A DNA stretch of 64,000 bases from Arthrinium phaeospermum (Eukaryota; Ascomycota; Sordariomycetes; Amphisphaeriales; Apiosporaceae), in assembly GCA_006503535.1 (NCBI GenBank), contig QYRS01000005.1:3224001-3288000 (forward strand). Reading direction: 5' to 3'. The notes under the pieces are model-generated. The model saw only the letters and a program-made list of their open reading frames with translations, did no database searches and had not been told where the DNA came from. How positions within the stretch are numbered: position 1 is the stretch's first letter; every line of letters begins with the position of its first letter. A program made the translations under genes and the position numbers. This document shows, piece after piece, positions 54,562-64,000 of the stretch.

Positions 54562-56905
54562 TCATTGATGCGGCGTAGTAAAGGACCAGTTATGCTGCTG
54601 CCAATCGAACCAGTTTGATGAGGCCCCGAAGTCGAGGCTCCCCTCGATGGCGGCGTCGACAGCATCCAGGTCGAAGGACGGGTCCAGGTGCTCGAAGACG
54701 TTGTCATCGTAAAGAAACCCGGACGGCGGCGCCGCCGCCGTTACCGTTGACGCCGCTGACGCCGTTGCCCCTATGGTTGTGCTGTTGTCAGTAGCTGCGT
54801 TCTCGACATCCTCGTTGCTGTTTCTGCTTGTATCATTGTCAACGTTCACGTCGGGCATAACACCGTCAGTCGTGGTAGTGGTAGTGGTAGTGGCGGTAGC
54901 GGTAGCGGTAGCGCTGGCCTTGTCCATCTCCTGCAACACCTGCTCCGCCATGCCGGCCATGGTGCGCGCCGTCCAGGAGGTGCCGCCACCACCCAACCGG
55001 GGATCGTCGCGGAGCAGCGCCGCCGCCGCGACGAAAGCTCGGCGGCCTCGGGCCCGGAAAAGGGGTACCTGGCTGTGCCGCATCTTGAGGTAGGCCACTC
55101 CCAGGGCCAGCGACACGGCATAAGGCAGTAGTGGCGTGCAAGAAAGCTTCAGAACACAAGGCTGCTGCTGCTGTTGCTTCTGGTTGCCGTTCCCGCCCAT
55201 CGGGTGAAAATCGCTGTTGTTGCCGCCCACGATCTCGGTGATGCGGTCGGCCGAGTGCGAGCGCCGCCCGTTGATGAGGCTGTGCGGGAAGAGGCCATTC
55301 CCGTCTGCCGGCAGTTTGCAGGAGAGGATGGCGACAGAGTGGTAGAAGACCTCGAGTGTAGCTGCATACATAGAGAGATTAGCTCATAAGATGGGGTCTA
55401 AAGTGGTGTACTACTGTATTGCAATAGGAGAAGTTCCCTCGGTCACTCACCCAACAAGCCGCTCGGCACTTCCGTCGCACCGGCGTCGATGATCATCTGC
55501 TCAAGGATGGGCAGGTCGACCATCAGCGGCTCCTCAACGCCCACCTTCTTGATGGGGCGGTACATGTCGATGACCTGGTCGAGCAGGCGCGCGATGCCCA
55601 GGAAGACGCGGAAAGCAGGCGGCAAATGTCGCGATCGGGTATTTGAGCTCGTCGAGGAGGCCGCCCTTTCCCCGACGATCTTCTCCATGTCCCAGCCAAT
55701 GTCGCGCTCATGCAGAATGCAAGCCCGCCCATAAAACGCGGCAGTCAGGCGGTCGAGCGCCCAAACGCAGCAGTACACGGTGCGGACCTCGGCGTAGCCG
55801 TCGGGATCGGCCTCCTCGTCGGGCCCGCCGATGTGGTGGCCCAGCGTCTGCAGATGGTGCGAAGCGCGCGCGAAGAGCAGGGCGGGCAGGTCCGCCTCCT
55901 CGGGGCTGCACGGCTGCACGTACATGGACAAGACCAACAGCAGCCGCACCAGCAGCATCCGGTCCGTCACCAGCCCCGCGTCGAGCGTGGCGTGCACCGC
56001 CGACGTCAGGTTGGCGCGGAACTGCTGGGGGCTCAGGAGGGGGCCGTCGCGGCTCAGGCGGAGGTAGCCCGTCGCCTCGGGGTCGGCGGCGGCGGCCAGG
56101 CTGGCGACCTGGCGGACCAGGATCGACGCGGTGGGGTCGGACGAGGGAGGCGCCGTTGATGTCGCGTCATGATGGGACAAGAGCGAGCTGATGGCGGGGA
56201 ATAGGGGATCAAGCCTTTGGAGGTAGATGCGTTTCAGGACGGACCACTCGGGCTCAGGCGGCACGCAGGTCAGACAGTGAGTCCGCACGTGCGCGACGAC
56301 GAGATCATGGAGGATCTGGCCAGGTCCGGACCTCAGTACGCTGGTGACGGACGAAGACGACGACGCGGAGGCAGAAGATGTTCTCGCGTCGTCTTGGTTG
56401 GCAGGCTGCTTGGCATGCCAGACACCTACTCCACCGCGGACCGAGAGATCACGGTTGGAGTGGGGGCTGGTCGCCTCGATCAGGAAATGCTCAGGGTTCA
56501 GGTCGCCGACGAACCGGGAAGGCCGCCGTTCCAGATCCGGCGGCGAAGGCAGCGAGGATCGCCCCGACGATTCCCTTGCCACCGTCGCCGTGACCGCGCC
56601 GCTTGGCACCGCCGGCGACGAAGTCGGGTGCTGCGGAGCCACCGTCTTCACTTCTTCCGTCTGTTCATGGGTACATCGTTTCTGCGGGACGGTGGCGGTG
56701 AGTCAGTATGTACGTATACAGGCATTCTCGTTCCGACCGGAACGTGATGGAAACCAACCTTGCGCCTCCGACATGCGACACAGGCCTGGGCGACTTGCTT
56801 CCGCTTCAGCGGCAGGCCGCTCGGGTCGGAATCGACGAATTTGACCATGCCGACAGGGCGGTCGCCTACCCCCGCGTAACCTGGCCCCAGACTTGTACTA
56901 CCCAT
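54562..56905 (-). CDS. Fungal transcription factor, half zinc-cluster plus fungal-specific MHR
   Basis: Exons 56905-56759, 56681-55451 and 55361-54562 give 725 residues. The DNA-binding head is KRKQVAQACVACRRRK|KRCTHEQ, with C42, C45 and C52 in the C-x2-C-x6-C spacing of a Zn2Cys6 cluster. The first intron splits it, as is common. No second CxxC...C follows within the next 100 residues, so the cluster looks half-sized. A conserved RFVGDLNPEHFLIEAT and RGGVGVW follow, then the fungal transcription factor middle region (LKRIYLQRLDPLFPAISS ... MLLVRLLLVLSMYVQPCSPEEADLPALLFARASHHLQTLG ... VYCCVWALDRLTAAFYGRACILHERDIGWDME), PF04082-like. The C-terminus is Thr/Ser-rich with a poly-Thr run and an acidic, aromatic end, possibly an activation region. 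Targets unknown. Start is the first ATG; a second in-frame ATG 57 bases on is possible. Confidence 0.8.
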
Positions 56906-57684
56906 TCAAGGCTGATTTTGGTACGGCCGGAGGATTGGGGTGGAAAGAAAAAAAAAGCAAAGCAGCAAATGCAGGATCGAATTCCTTGGCGAAGTGTCGG
57001 TCCAGCCAAAGAGAGTCCTCTGGTCTTCCACTGGGGACCTGCAAAGCTCGTATGACAACGGGGGGCCGCCAAAAGGGATTTCGGATCACAGCAACTTCAA
57101 AAGCCAGCCGAGTTTCAGCTTCTCCGAGTACTTGTTACTCGTCGCGGAACAGTTCGCCGAGCCCACTCGCCGCGCGCGCGACGATGATGGGTACCTCGTG
57201 TTTTCTTGGTGGTTTTTTCTGGGCCGCCGCCGGTCGGTCGGACTGGCCCAAAACGGCAGCCCCGCCCCAAACTCCCCTTCTTTTCTGGCCTTTAGCTTCA
57301 GCAACCAAAACCCTCGAAACGTGTAACATGACCATCATCGCTGACGACATAATGGAAAATGAACCCGCCGCGCGGGACTTTCTACCCCGCGATTTCTTTC
57401 GCGAAATTGACTATGGGGGTTTTCTCCAGATGATCAACATGTCGGTTCCGAGAGGGAGAATACATCCAATGGCGAAGGGGGCTAACACGCGGTGTTTCCT
57501 TGTTCTGCGACTCCGGTGCACACTCCGTAGGCCAATGAAGCTGTCTCGACTTACACCATCTCACAGGAGGGGAGCCCTCCAGGTATTAAAGGATGCAAGG
57601 GAATTCTTGAACCGCGACGCTGTCACATTCTTTCGTAGACTTGTGTAACCAGCCTCATAATACGTACATACCTATACAATCAAT
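56906..57684. other. Divergent promoter region between Zn2Cys6 factor and DUF1479 gene
   Basis: About 780 bases between divergent starts. No coding frame with support; no repeat recognised. Confidence 0.55.
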
Positions 57685-59406
57685 ATGCAGAGATCACTAC
57701 ACAAGTTGCAGCCTGCCGTCGTCGCAAGCCAGGCACGTACGATAGCCATGTCGGCCACCCAGACCCAGACTTCCACAGCACCTCCAGCCAGTAAGCGCGA
57801 AGGCGACATCTCCGACTCCTTCGTCTCCCTCTCCCAAACCAAGAGGCCGCCCCTGCCCCAGCGGTTCCTCGAGCTGAAGCAATCCCTGGTCCGCGGCCGC
57901 GAAGACGCCGTCATCGCGAGCTGGGGCCGACTGTTGCGCCGGCTACGGACAGAGAACGACCTGGTAGCAGCCAAGGGGCCAGGCGTCGTTCCCGTATTGC
58001 AGTTCAATGGTCTTGAGGAGCAACTCCCCTCGTTCCGCGACGAGCTCCAGAAGCGAGGCGTCGCCGTCGTCAAGGGTGTCATCCCCCACGACGAGGCGCG
58101 CGCGTATAAGAGCGAGATTGAGGAGTACGTGAGGCAGAACCCATCTACCCGAGGTACGTATCTACTTGTGTATAGGCTTACTTAATCCATCTTTATCCCT
58201 CCCTCAGCCGCATATCTCACAGAAACATGAGTGCTGCTTCTTTCGTAAGGCTGACATGAAAACCCCCATCTGTAAGCCTTCCCGCCAGAAGACCCCCAGG
58301 TCTACGAGCTCTACTGGTCCAGCCCCCAAGTCAAAGTCCGGGCCCACCCCAACTTCCTCAAAGCTCAGACCCTGCTCATGCAGAACCTATGGCACACCCC
58401 CACCTCCCCCGAAACCGCCCAGGTCTCGACGTCGCAGCCCCTGGCGTACGCCGACCGCCTGCGGATCCGGCAGCCGGGCGACGCCCGCTTCGCCCTGGGC
58501 CCGCACATGGACGGCGGCAGCGTGGAGCGCTGGGAGCGCCACGGCTACGGCCTGGGCGGCGTTTATGAGAGCGTCTTCGCGGGCCGCTGGGAGGCCTACG
58601 ACCCCTGGGACGCCGGCGCCCGCGTCGCCGCCGTCAACGACAACTACCAGGGCCTGGGCGCCTGCTCCATGTTCCGCATGTTCCAGGGCTGGCTCAGCAT
58701 GAGCCGCACGGGCCCGCGCGAGGGCACGCTCATGGTGAACCCGCTGCTGCGGCTGGCGACGGCGTACATGCTGCTCCGGCCCTTCTTCGAGCCGGTATCT
58801 TCGTCGTCGGCGAACAAAGAGGACGAAAGAGGAGGAGGGTACCTCGACGAGGAGAACTGGCGGTACTGCGGCGATGGCATGACGAGCGCGCTGCAAGGCG
58901 CCGAGCCCGGGTTCGGCCAGGAGCTGAGCGCGGCGCTGCATCCGCATCTGGACCTGGACCGGACCATGGTGCACATGCCGCCGGTGGAGCCGGGCGATTT
59001 CGTGGTCTGGCACTGCGACAGTGAGTCCCTACCCTCTTCCAATTATACGATCCAAAGTAATCGACTAACAAACCCTTACCCAGCCATCCACGCCGTAGAC
59101 AAAGTCCACGCCGGCCCCTCCGACTCCAGCGTGCTCTACATCCCCATCTGCCCCATCACCGATATCAACGCCAAGTACCTTGCTAGGCAGCGCCAGGCCT
59201 TTCTCGACGGCACGCCCGGGCCCGATTTCCCCGGTGGTGCGGGCGAGAGCGAGCATGTCGGCAGGCCCACAGTGGACTTCCTCCGGCGGTATTCAGGCCC
59301 GGAGGGGCTACGGGCCATGGGCTTGGAGAAACTTGAGGCGCATCCCCAGGACCCCGCCGGGGCCCAGCAGGTCACGGAGCAGGCGAACCAGATCTTGGGA
59401 CTGTGA
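57685..59406 (+). CDS. DUF1479 family protein, putative Fe(II)/2-oxoglutarate oxygenase
   Basis: Exons 57685-58153, 58277-59020 and 59084-59406 give 511 residues. The first 25 residues (MQRSLHKLQPAVVASQARTIAM) are basic and amphipathic and could target mitochondria; a second ATG at codon 22 would remove them. Conserved blocks are VPVLQFNGLEEQLPSFRDELQKRGVAVVKGVIP near 98-130, VYELYWSSPQVKVRAHPN, and RFALGPHMDGGSVERW, whose HMD is the likely H-x-D iron motif. FVVWHCDTIHAVDKVHAG is next, with a distal iron-binding His. It ends SSVLYIPICPIT and a Lys/Arg-rich C-terminal part. This is the DUF1479 (PF07350) layout, distantly like bacterial YbiU. Substrate unknown. An alternative acceptor 12 bases downstream at exon 2 is also in frame. 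Confidence 0.8.
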
Positions 59407-60065
59407 AACTACTTAAGATGTTTCGATGCCTGGATTGGTTACAAGTAAGAGCTGGCTTGGGGCTCCAGCTCTTGTTTTCAACTATCGCTAGCACCCGGAG
59501 AAGTCTGCGTGAAGGAAGTTCCGCACCATGAGACCGAAGAGGCACTCCGGGCAGCCCGAATCCCAACGCTTGATCCCTTCTCGCCCTCAATGGAAAACGC
59601 GGTCGTCAACCGCAACCGGGTAATCGAAAATCACCAGCCAAGACTGGAAAGCGACCACTGGAATGGACAGTACGTTCTCTCTTAACATTACTGGCTATTC
59701 TTTGGCTATTCCAAGTACTCCTGGTTGCGCCAGGGAAGTCCCACGATTGTTCCACTTGCTTCCAATAACACCAGGGGAATTGAATTCTCTGCTGCACTAG
59801 TCGTCCAAATCCAACACTGGCTTCTCGGGATGTCGAAGACTACCCGAAACTTCACGGAGCAGGCGAACCAGGTCTTGGGATTATGACTTGTTTATTTCTA
59901 TTCATTTACTATTTTCCATTACGGCTGCTTTTCTTGGGGGGTTTCCAGCGCAGAGGCGCACCGTTAAGCTGACGGGTCAGACTCTGCCATCTTGTACAAG
60001 CCCCAACACAGCCAGACCGGACACAAGAGTTGTCCTCCTCCGAAAGGGTCACGAGGATTAGGCAC
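59407..60065. other. Convergent intergenic region with an echo of the DUF1479 3' end
   Basis: Contains a 29-base repeat of the gene's last codons at 59852-59880 (listed separately). No other feature recognised. Confidence 0.5.
59852..59880 (+). repeat. Partial direct repeat of the DUF1479 gene 3' end
   Basis: TCACGGAGCAGGCGAACCAG plus G/A-TCTTGGGA matches 59372-59400 at 28 of 29 positions, exactly 480 bases downstream. The encoded VTEQANQ.LG ends at a stop in both places (TGA in the gene; TTATGA frame differs here). Confidence 0.75.
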
Positions 60066-60590
60066 CTAAGCCTTGGTGAAGTTCTTCATGAACTCGCCCA
60101 TGTAGTCCTTCTTGCCGAGCGGGACGCCCTGGCCGCGCAGCAGGGCGTAGATCATGTTGAGGTGGAAGTAGGCCGTGGGGATGGGGTAGCCGAAGACGTA
60201 GTCGCGGGCCTTGGCCTTGAACTCCTCGGGGCCGAACTTGCAGGGGACCTCGGTCTCGGCCCGGCCGTCGACCTGGCTGCGGTCGACCTGGGCGAGCTCC
60301 TTCAGCAGCGACTCGAGCAGCTCGTGCAGCTCGGGAAGGGTGTACTCCTTCATCGGGGTGTCGACGGGGCTGCCGCCGGTCACGCGCTCAATCATCTTGC
60401 GGCCCGTGGCGACGATGATGAAGATCTGCACACCGAAGTTGAGCATGTCCTCGGCGATTTTGAGCTGCGTCAGCTGGGCGACATCCTTGCCCTGCGACTT
60501 GAAGTGCTCCTCGCCCTTCTTGAGGATGGACTGGGTCGTCTTGGTGATGTCCGTGTAGACGGGGATGCTGATGTCGTAGAGCGAAGACAT
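60066..60590 (-). CDS. DUF1993 (DinB-like helical bundle) protein
   Basis: Intronless, 174 residues, starting MSSLYDISIPVYTDITKTTQSILKK. Conserved points are DVAQLTQLKIAEDMLNFGVQIFIIVATGRK, a C-terminal FKAKARDYVFGYPIPTAYFHLNMIYALLRGQGVPLGKKDYMGEF, and the general length of the DUF1993 family (PF09351). The family is predicted to share the DinB/YfiT four-helix bundle; the aligned metal-binding histidines are mostly absent except H140 in PTAYFHLNM. Function unknown. No signal peptide, so probably cytosolic. Confidence 0.8.
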   Translation of the reverse strand: MSSLYDISIPVYTDITKTTQSILKKGEEHFKSQGKDVAQLTQLKIAEDMLNFGVQIFIIVATGRKMIERVTGGSPVDTPMKEYTLPELHELLESLLKELAQVDRSQVDGRAETEVPCKFGPEEFKAKARDYVFGYPIPTAYFHLNMIYALLRGQGVPLGKKDYMGEFMKNFTKA

Positions 60591-62210
60591 GATGGGCAGA
60601 AGTGAGATGTGGGTGTATGTGGTTTCTGGTTGCTTGAGGCCTGAAGAAGTGGAAGACTGGTGAAGGGAAAGCAAATGCCCTGGCGGGAATGCCCTTCCTT
60701 TATGTATGTATTTCGTGCGCCTTCCAGTAATGCCAGCGAATCCCATGGAACGTCATGTCTCGATAGTCGCTTCCCGCACCAGCTTGCACTTGCAAACCCC
60801 GCCATCCCCACCGCGATCTGTAGCTGCGACGGGTCAATCAGCCTGTGCTAGGCTTTCACCGCCTCCACTTAACACGTATGCTATAACAGACCGTAGGCGA
60901 TTTGCAGCGCAGTTGTGGTAGCCGGCCGCCGGGAAATGCATCCCAACGTTGGGAAAGCGGGCAGGTACATTGGCGCTATGTGGTTTCAGGGGACCTGGAT
61001 TTCTAAGCAATAATATGGGATCAGTGAGACGCCGCTGACAAATGCGCACATAGTCGACTTACTAGTGCAGAGGATTGTTTGCAATTTGCGCAACGACAAA
61101 AGTAACACGTCAGATCGAGGCGAGACGGTTTGTGTAAGGTGTCGCTTCTGATTCTCGGCGCTGTGACCGAGCAATTGCCGGCTTGCCCATACTGGGGAGG
61201 GAAGGGAGAACGGATGGGAAGTGGCAACATTGGTATAGAGAATTGCAACATCGCAGCTCGGCATTCTGGTCAGGAACGCCAGCTCCATCATTCTGCGTGA
61301 ATTGGCCCAGAAGCAGGCAAAAGTACAGATCATAGCCGGCACCTACAGGCGATGTCAAGCTAATTGGCTAGGAGGTAGGTAATCGTTGCCTCTTTTGGCG
61401 GAAGCGACGTCTCCTTGGCTCTCGAAGCTTGGTTGTTTTGTTGGTTGCATCAAGCACTTGCCGGCAGCAGTAGGGCGCGCTTCGTGCCGCCTGAATTGGC
61501 TGCCAGTTAGGGCTGGTAAAACAAAAAACCGGTTTTTTGGTTTTTTCAAAAACCCAGCAAAAAACTATGGTACTTTGAAGTAGAAACCAAATCTATACTC
61601 AAGTCCGTACTTAAGCCCGTGCTTACCCGGAAAATCCCTTTTTCCGCGCCGAAATAGGCGTAATTTCCGGGCAAACCAAGGTCGAGTTGGGGTTAAAATA
61701 TAGATATCGTAAGTGAGGTTAGACATCGTAAGTAAGGAGCTGGAAAATGGTGTTTTGTTAGAGTTGTTATAATATCGAATATAGCTCGCGATAGCTTCTT
61801 TTGCTTTACTTAATATCGATAGAATAATATTAGAATATTACTTTATTACTAAATCGACGCGTTAAAATATCGTAACTTACGCGCCTTTACGTATCTTCGA
61901 AATCTGTTGTTATTTAGTAGAAAAATTAATATTATAAGAAAATAGGTGAGTTGGCGTAGGTTAGGTGACTTCAAAAAACCGGTTTTTTAGTTTTTTGCTG
62001 GTTCTTTCGATGTTCTGCGAAAACGGTTCTTTGGCAAAGAACCGGGTTTTTACCAGCCCTACTGCCAGTGCCTAGATCAGCCCACTATTAGCGGGACATT
62101 AGCATGCCTGAGCCCGTCTTGATTTCCAAGCAACCTCCAACCGCCGACGCTCACTTTTGGATAAGCGACTTCTGCACCTACCCTCATAGTTTCCCCCATG
62201 AGATGAGATC
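60591..62210. other. Intergenic region carrying a hAT-type MITE
   Basis: Besides the promoter of the DUF1993 gene and the 554-bp element at 61508-62061, no feature was recognised. Confidence 0.55.
61508..62061. mobile_element. Non-autonomous hAT-like element (554 bp) with 8-bp TSD
   Basis: Both ends read TAGGGCTGGTAAAA inward (14-bp perfect inverted repeat). The element is flanked by the perfect 8-bp direct repeat CTGCCAGT at 61500-61507 and 62062-62069. An 8-bp duplication and a TAGGG tip are hAT hallmarks. Subterminal AAAAAACCGGTTTTTT palindromes occur near both ends. The interior is strongly AT-rich with TA-dense stretches and has no open frame of useful length, so it depends on a transposase from elsewhere. 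The AT richness fits RIP. Confidence 0.88.
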
Positions 62211-63901
62211 TTATTGATCCAGCGCATGAGTTCCGGCGGTGCTTTTGCTCAGTCGATACAGCCTCCATTGGTACCAGGCGAACCACGAGAGCAGGACCAG
62301 AAGGGTTGCGCCGATCAGCGACGGGACCAAGACCGGCGCAATCTTGTCGGAGACGTTGAAGGCGGTGCCGTCGTAATTGAAGAAGGAGGTGCTTAAAATG
62401 GACTGAGTCCTCGAGAAGGCGTTAGCTGCGAATCTCACGTTGTGGAGCATAAAAAAAATAGAAGATTAGGAAGTTCTGATCACTCCTTCCAAATTTAACA
62501 GCACACACTTACCGCAACAAATGTCCCGGGCAGGAACAGGACCGTCACCAGGGCCAGCGTGAACATGGCCATGCTCTCTCGCTGGGTCTGAACCGCTATC
62601 TGCTGGTTTGCCAGGTGATGTAACTGCTCGATCTGTGTCAGCCATCAAGTCTCTGATATATCGCAGTCCATGACGGCCAAGGAAGGAATGAGCCAAAAAG
62701 AAAAATAATGGCAACGAACGAGCTGGATGCGTATGTTGGTCCGCTCCAAGTAAGTGTTGGCCCAGCGAGCCCAGAAGCTTCGCAATGCTTGCAAGTGGTG
62801 CAAGTCGTCTGTCGCCGCCCTCACTTCGTCATCCTCGTGCACCGCTTGCGCCGACAACGATTTCTTGGACGTCGCATCGAGCCTCTGTTGTAGCGACAAC
62901 AACGCTTCGATGTGCTGTTTGATATCTTCTAGGTCCTTGAGCATGCAGTGCCACTGGACCGAGAGGTCGTGCAGTGTCTCGGCCTGCTTCTTGACATCTT
63001 CCTTGGAATTGCCCTGTTCCTGCATTGCCGTATTGGTTATTGGTTATTGTTCAAAGATGTCTGCGGGAAGATTTGGGCAGACTTACGATACGGCGGAGAC
63101 GGTCTCGTTGTTCTCTGATTCCCTTCTGGTACGAACGCAGCGTAAACTCAAGGATCAGAATATTGATGAACATAGGTTCCTGTGGCAGGTTTGGGTTGGC
63201 CTTCAGTTGCAGATTCACGAAATCGGTGAGCGCTACTGGGAAGTTCAAGCAATAGAAGGACGTCGTCTTCTGGTCGCTGATTACTTGAAGCACGAATGAT
63301 GGATCCGCCTTCTCAGCCCAGCAGTAGAAGCCATACTGTAGAACTGCCCACTTGTAAGATATTGCTGTCGTCTTTATGACCTGGGGATGGCAGTCACTGT
63401 ATCTAGAGACCGCTCAGTGGCATTGCCCCTGGCTCCAATGCTTGATATTGTCGTGGGAATAACAGTCCAGTCTTCGCCCTTGCAGAGATCGACCACGAAC
63501 TTGGACGGGAGATCAGCGGCCTCAACGAGTGTTTGCAAGTACCGGGCGAGGCCGTGTCCATGTTTATAGGGGTTCTTGTCATCACCGCTCACTATGAAGC
63601 TGCCATCTTGTTCAGTTTCACGACCATGATGTCAAATGGGAAGCCAGGAGACTTACAACAGCCGCATACGGTCCCGGGCGCTGCCCTTGTCCATCAAATG
63701 AGCAAACAACTCGGATTCGAGCGGGCTTTCGCCCCTATTTTGGGGCTTGCCTTCTGGTTTGGTCTCGGCGACTGCGCAATGCCTCGTCCCATTCTCAAAG
63801 AAGTGCAGGGTGGTTACGCACCCGACATTGCAGCACTTCCCCGCCTCCGCGACGCCTTCGTCAATGCCCAGGCGAGCAATAGTCTCGAGATATCCAGGCA
63901 T
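62211..63901 (-). CDS. CorA-like two-TM membrane protein, one 1-base frame break
   Basis: Exons 63901-63657, 63599-63087, 63019-62720, 62632-62513 and 62402-62211. Exon 2 needs one added base near 63400-63417 (between ATERS and RYSDCHPQVIKTT), giving about 456 residues. The middle has IKTTAISYKWAVLQYGFYCWAEKADPSFVLQVISDQ. A long helical segment follows (EQGNSKEDVKKQAETLHDLSVQWHCMLKDLEDIKQHIEALLSLQQRL). Then comes the CorA-like end: HLANQQIAVQTQRESMAMFTLALVTVLFLPGTFVA (TM1), a short loop, and IAPVLVPSLIGATLLVLLSWFAWYQW (TM2). The GMN motif of true CorA Mg2+ channels is absent, as in many fungal CorA-like proteins. Upstream exons beyond the window are possible. Role unknown; ion transport is not shown. 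Confidence 0.65.
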
Positions 63902-64000
63902 CAGAAGTTACGTTATCTATGAGGGGCCGATTGAAATATGCAGACAGGATGGAAAGTTGGGGTGGGTTTCTAAATGATGTTGACATTTGGGGGCCAGCCA

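Noticed and set aside
59690..59790. Possible hairpin/inverted repeat around CCAGGGGAA / TTCCAAG words
   Set aside because: Pairing is short and interrupted, with no target duplication; not distinguishable from chance.

Overview
The window is nuclear DNA of a filamentous ascomycete, most likely one of the Sordariomycetes. A Sordariales/Chaetomiaceae-like genome is my guess; no marker gene proves it. The signs are GC-rich coding sequence, short GT..AG introns (about 50-200 bp) with CTAAC/CTAAT branch points, long AT-richer intergenic stretches, and fungal-only families: HET domain, NACHT/STAND receptor, NmrA-like, ApsB/Mto1, DUF1479, But2, fungal Zn2Cys6 factors and MFS transporters.

Layout, left to right. 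(1) 0-7 kb, minus strand: the 5' end of a secreted CE1-type esterase, an F-box protein whose only intron is a MITE-like element, and a long HET-domain gene with two single-base reading-frame breaks. (2) 7.3-10.6 kb, plus: a NACHT (NLR-like) receptor transcribed divergently from the HET gene, with a 24-bp tandem repeat in the shared intergenic region. (3) 11.7-19.7 kb: a Cys/Arg-rich small protein, a small three-exon gene, a field of decayed tandem repeats, and an NmrA-like pseudogene split by a second copy of the MITE found in the F-box gene. (4) 19.7-28.1 kb, plus: two MFS transporters around a glycine-zipper/KKD-tail protein. (5) 32.3-37.3 kb: an ApsB/Mto1 microtubule-nucleation scaffold. 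(6) 38.8-52 kb: two paralogous single-pass membrane proteins with a fucose-lectin-like ectodomain, on opposite strands, flanking a repeat-rich secreted But2 wall protein and an AAA ATPase. (7) 53-64 kb: a probable Mrx7 homologue, a Zn2Cys6 factor, a DUF1479 enzyme, a DUF1993 protein, a 554-bp non-autonomous hAT element with a perfect 8-bp target duplication, and a CorA-like membrane protein with one frame break.

Three themes stand out. First, a small MITE family inserts at CCTAC-like sites. In one orientation it supplies exact splice signals and is read as an intron; in the other it interrupts an NmrA gene that is now broken. Second, the HET and NLR genes form a divergent pair, a candidate allorecognition or immunity module. 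Third, five breaks in otherwise coherent genes are all repaired by adding one base, several next to homopolymers. This suggests base-calling loss rather than five pseudogenes.

Exon boundaries were placed by hand from splice consensus and frame. For every intact multi-exon gene the summed exon length is a multiple of three. Protein family names are from memory of family motifs; no database search was possible.
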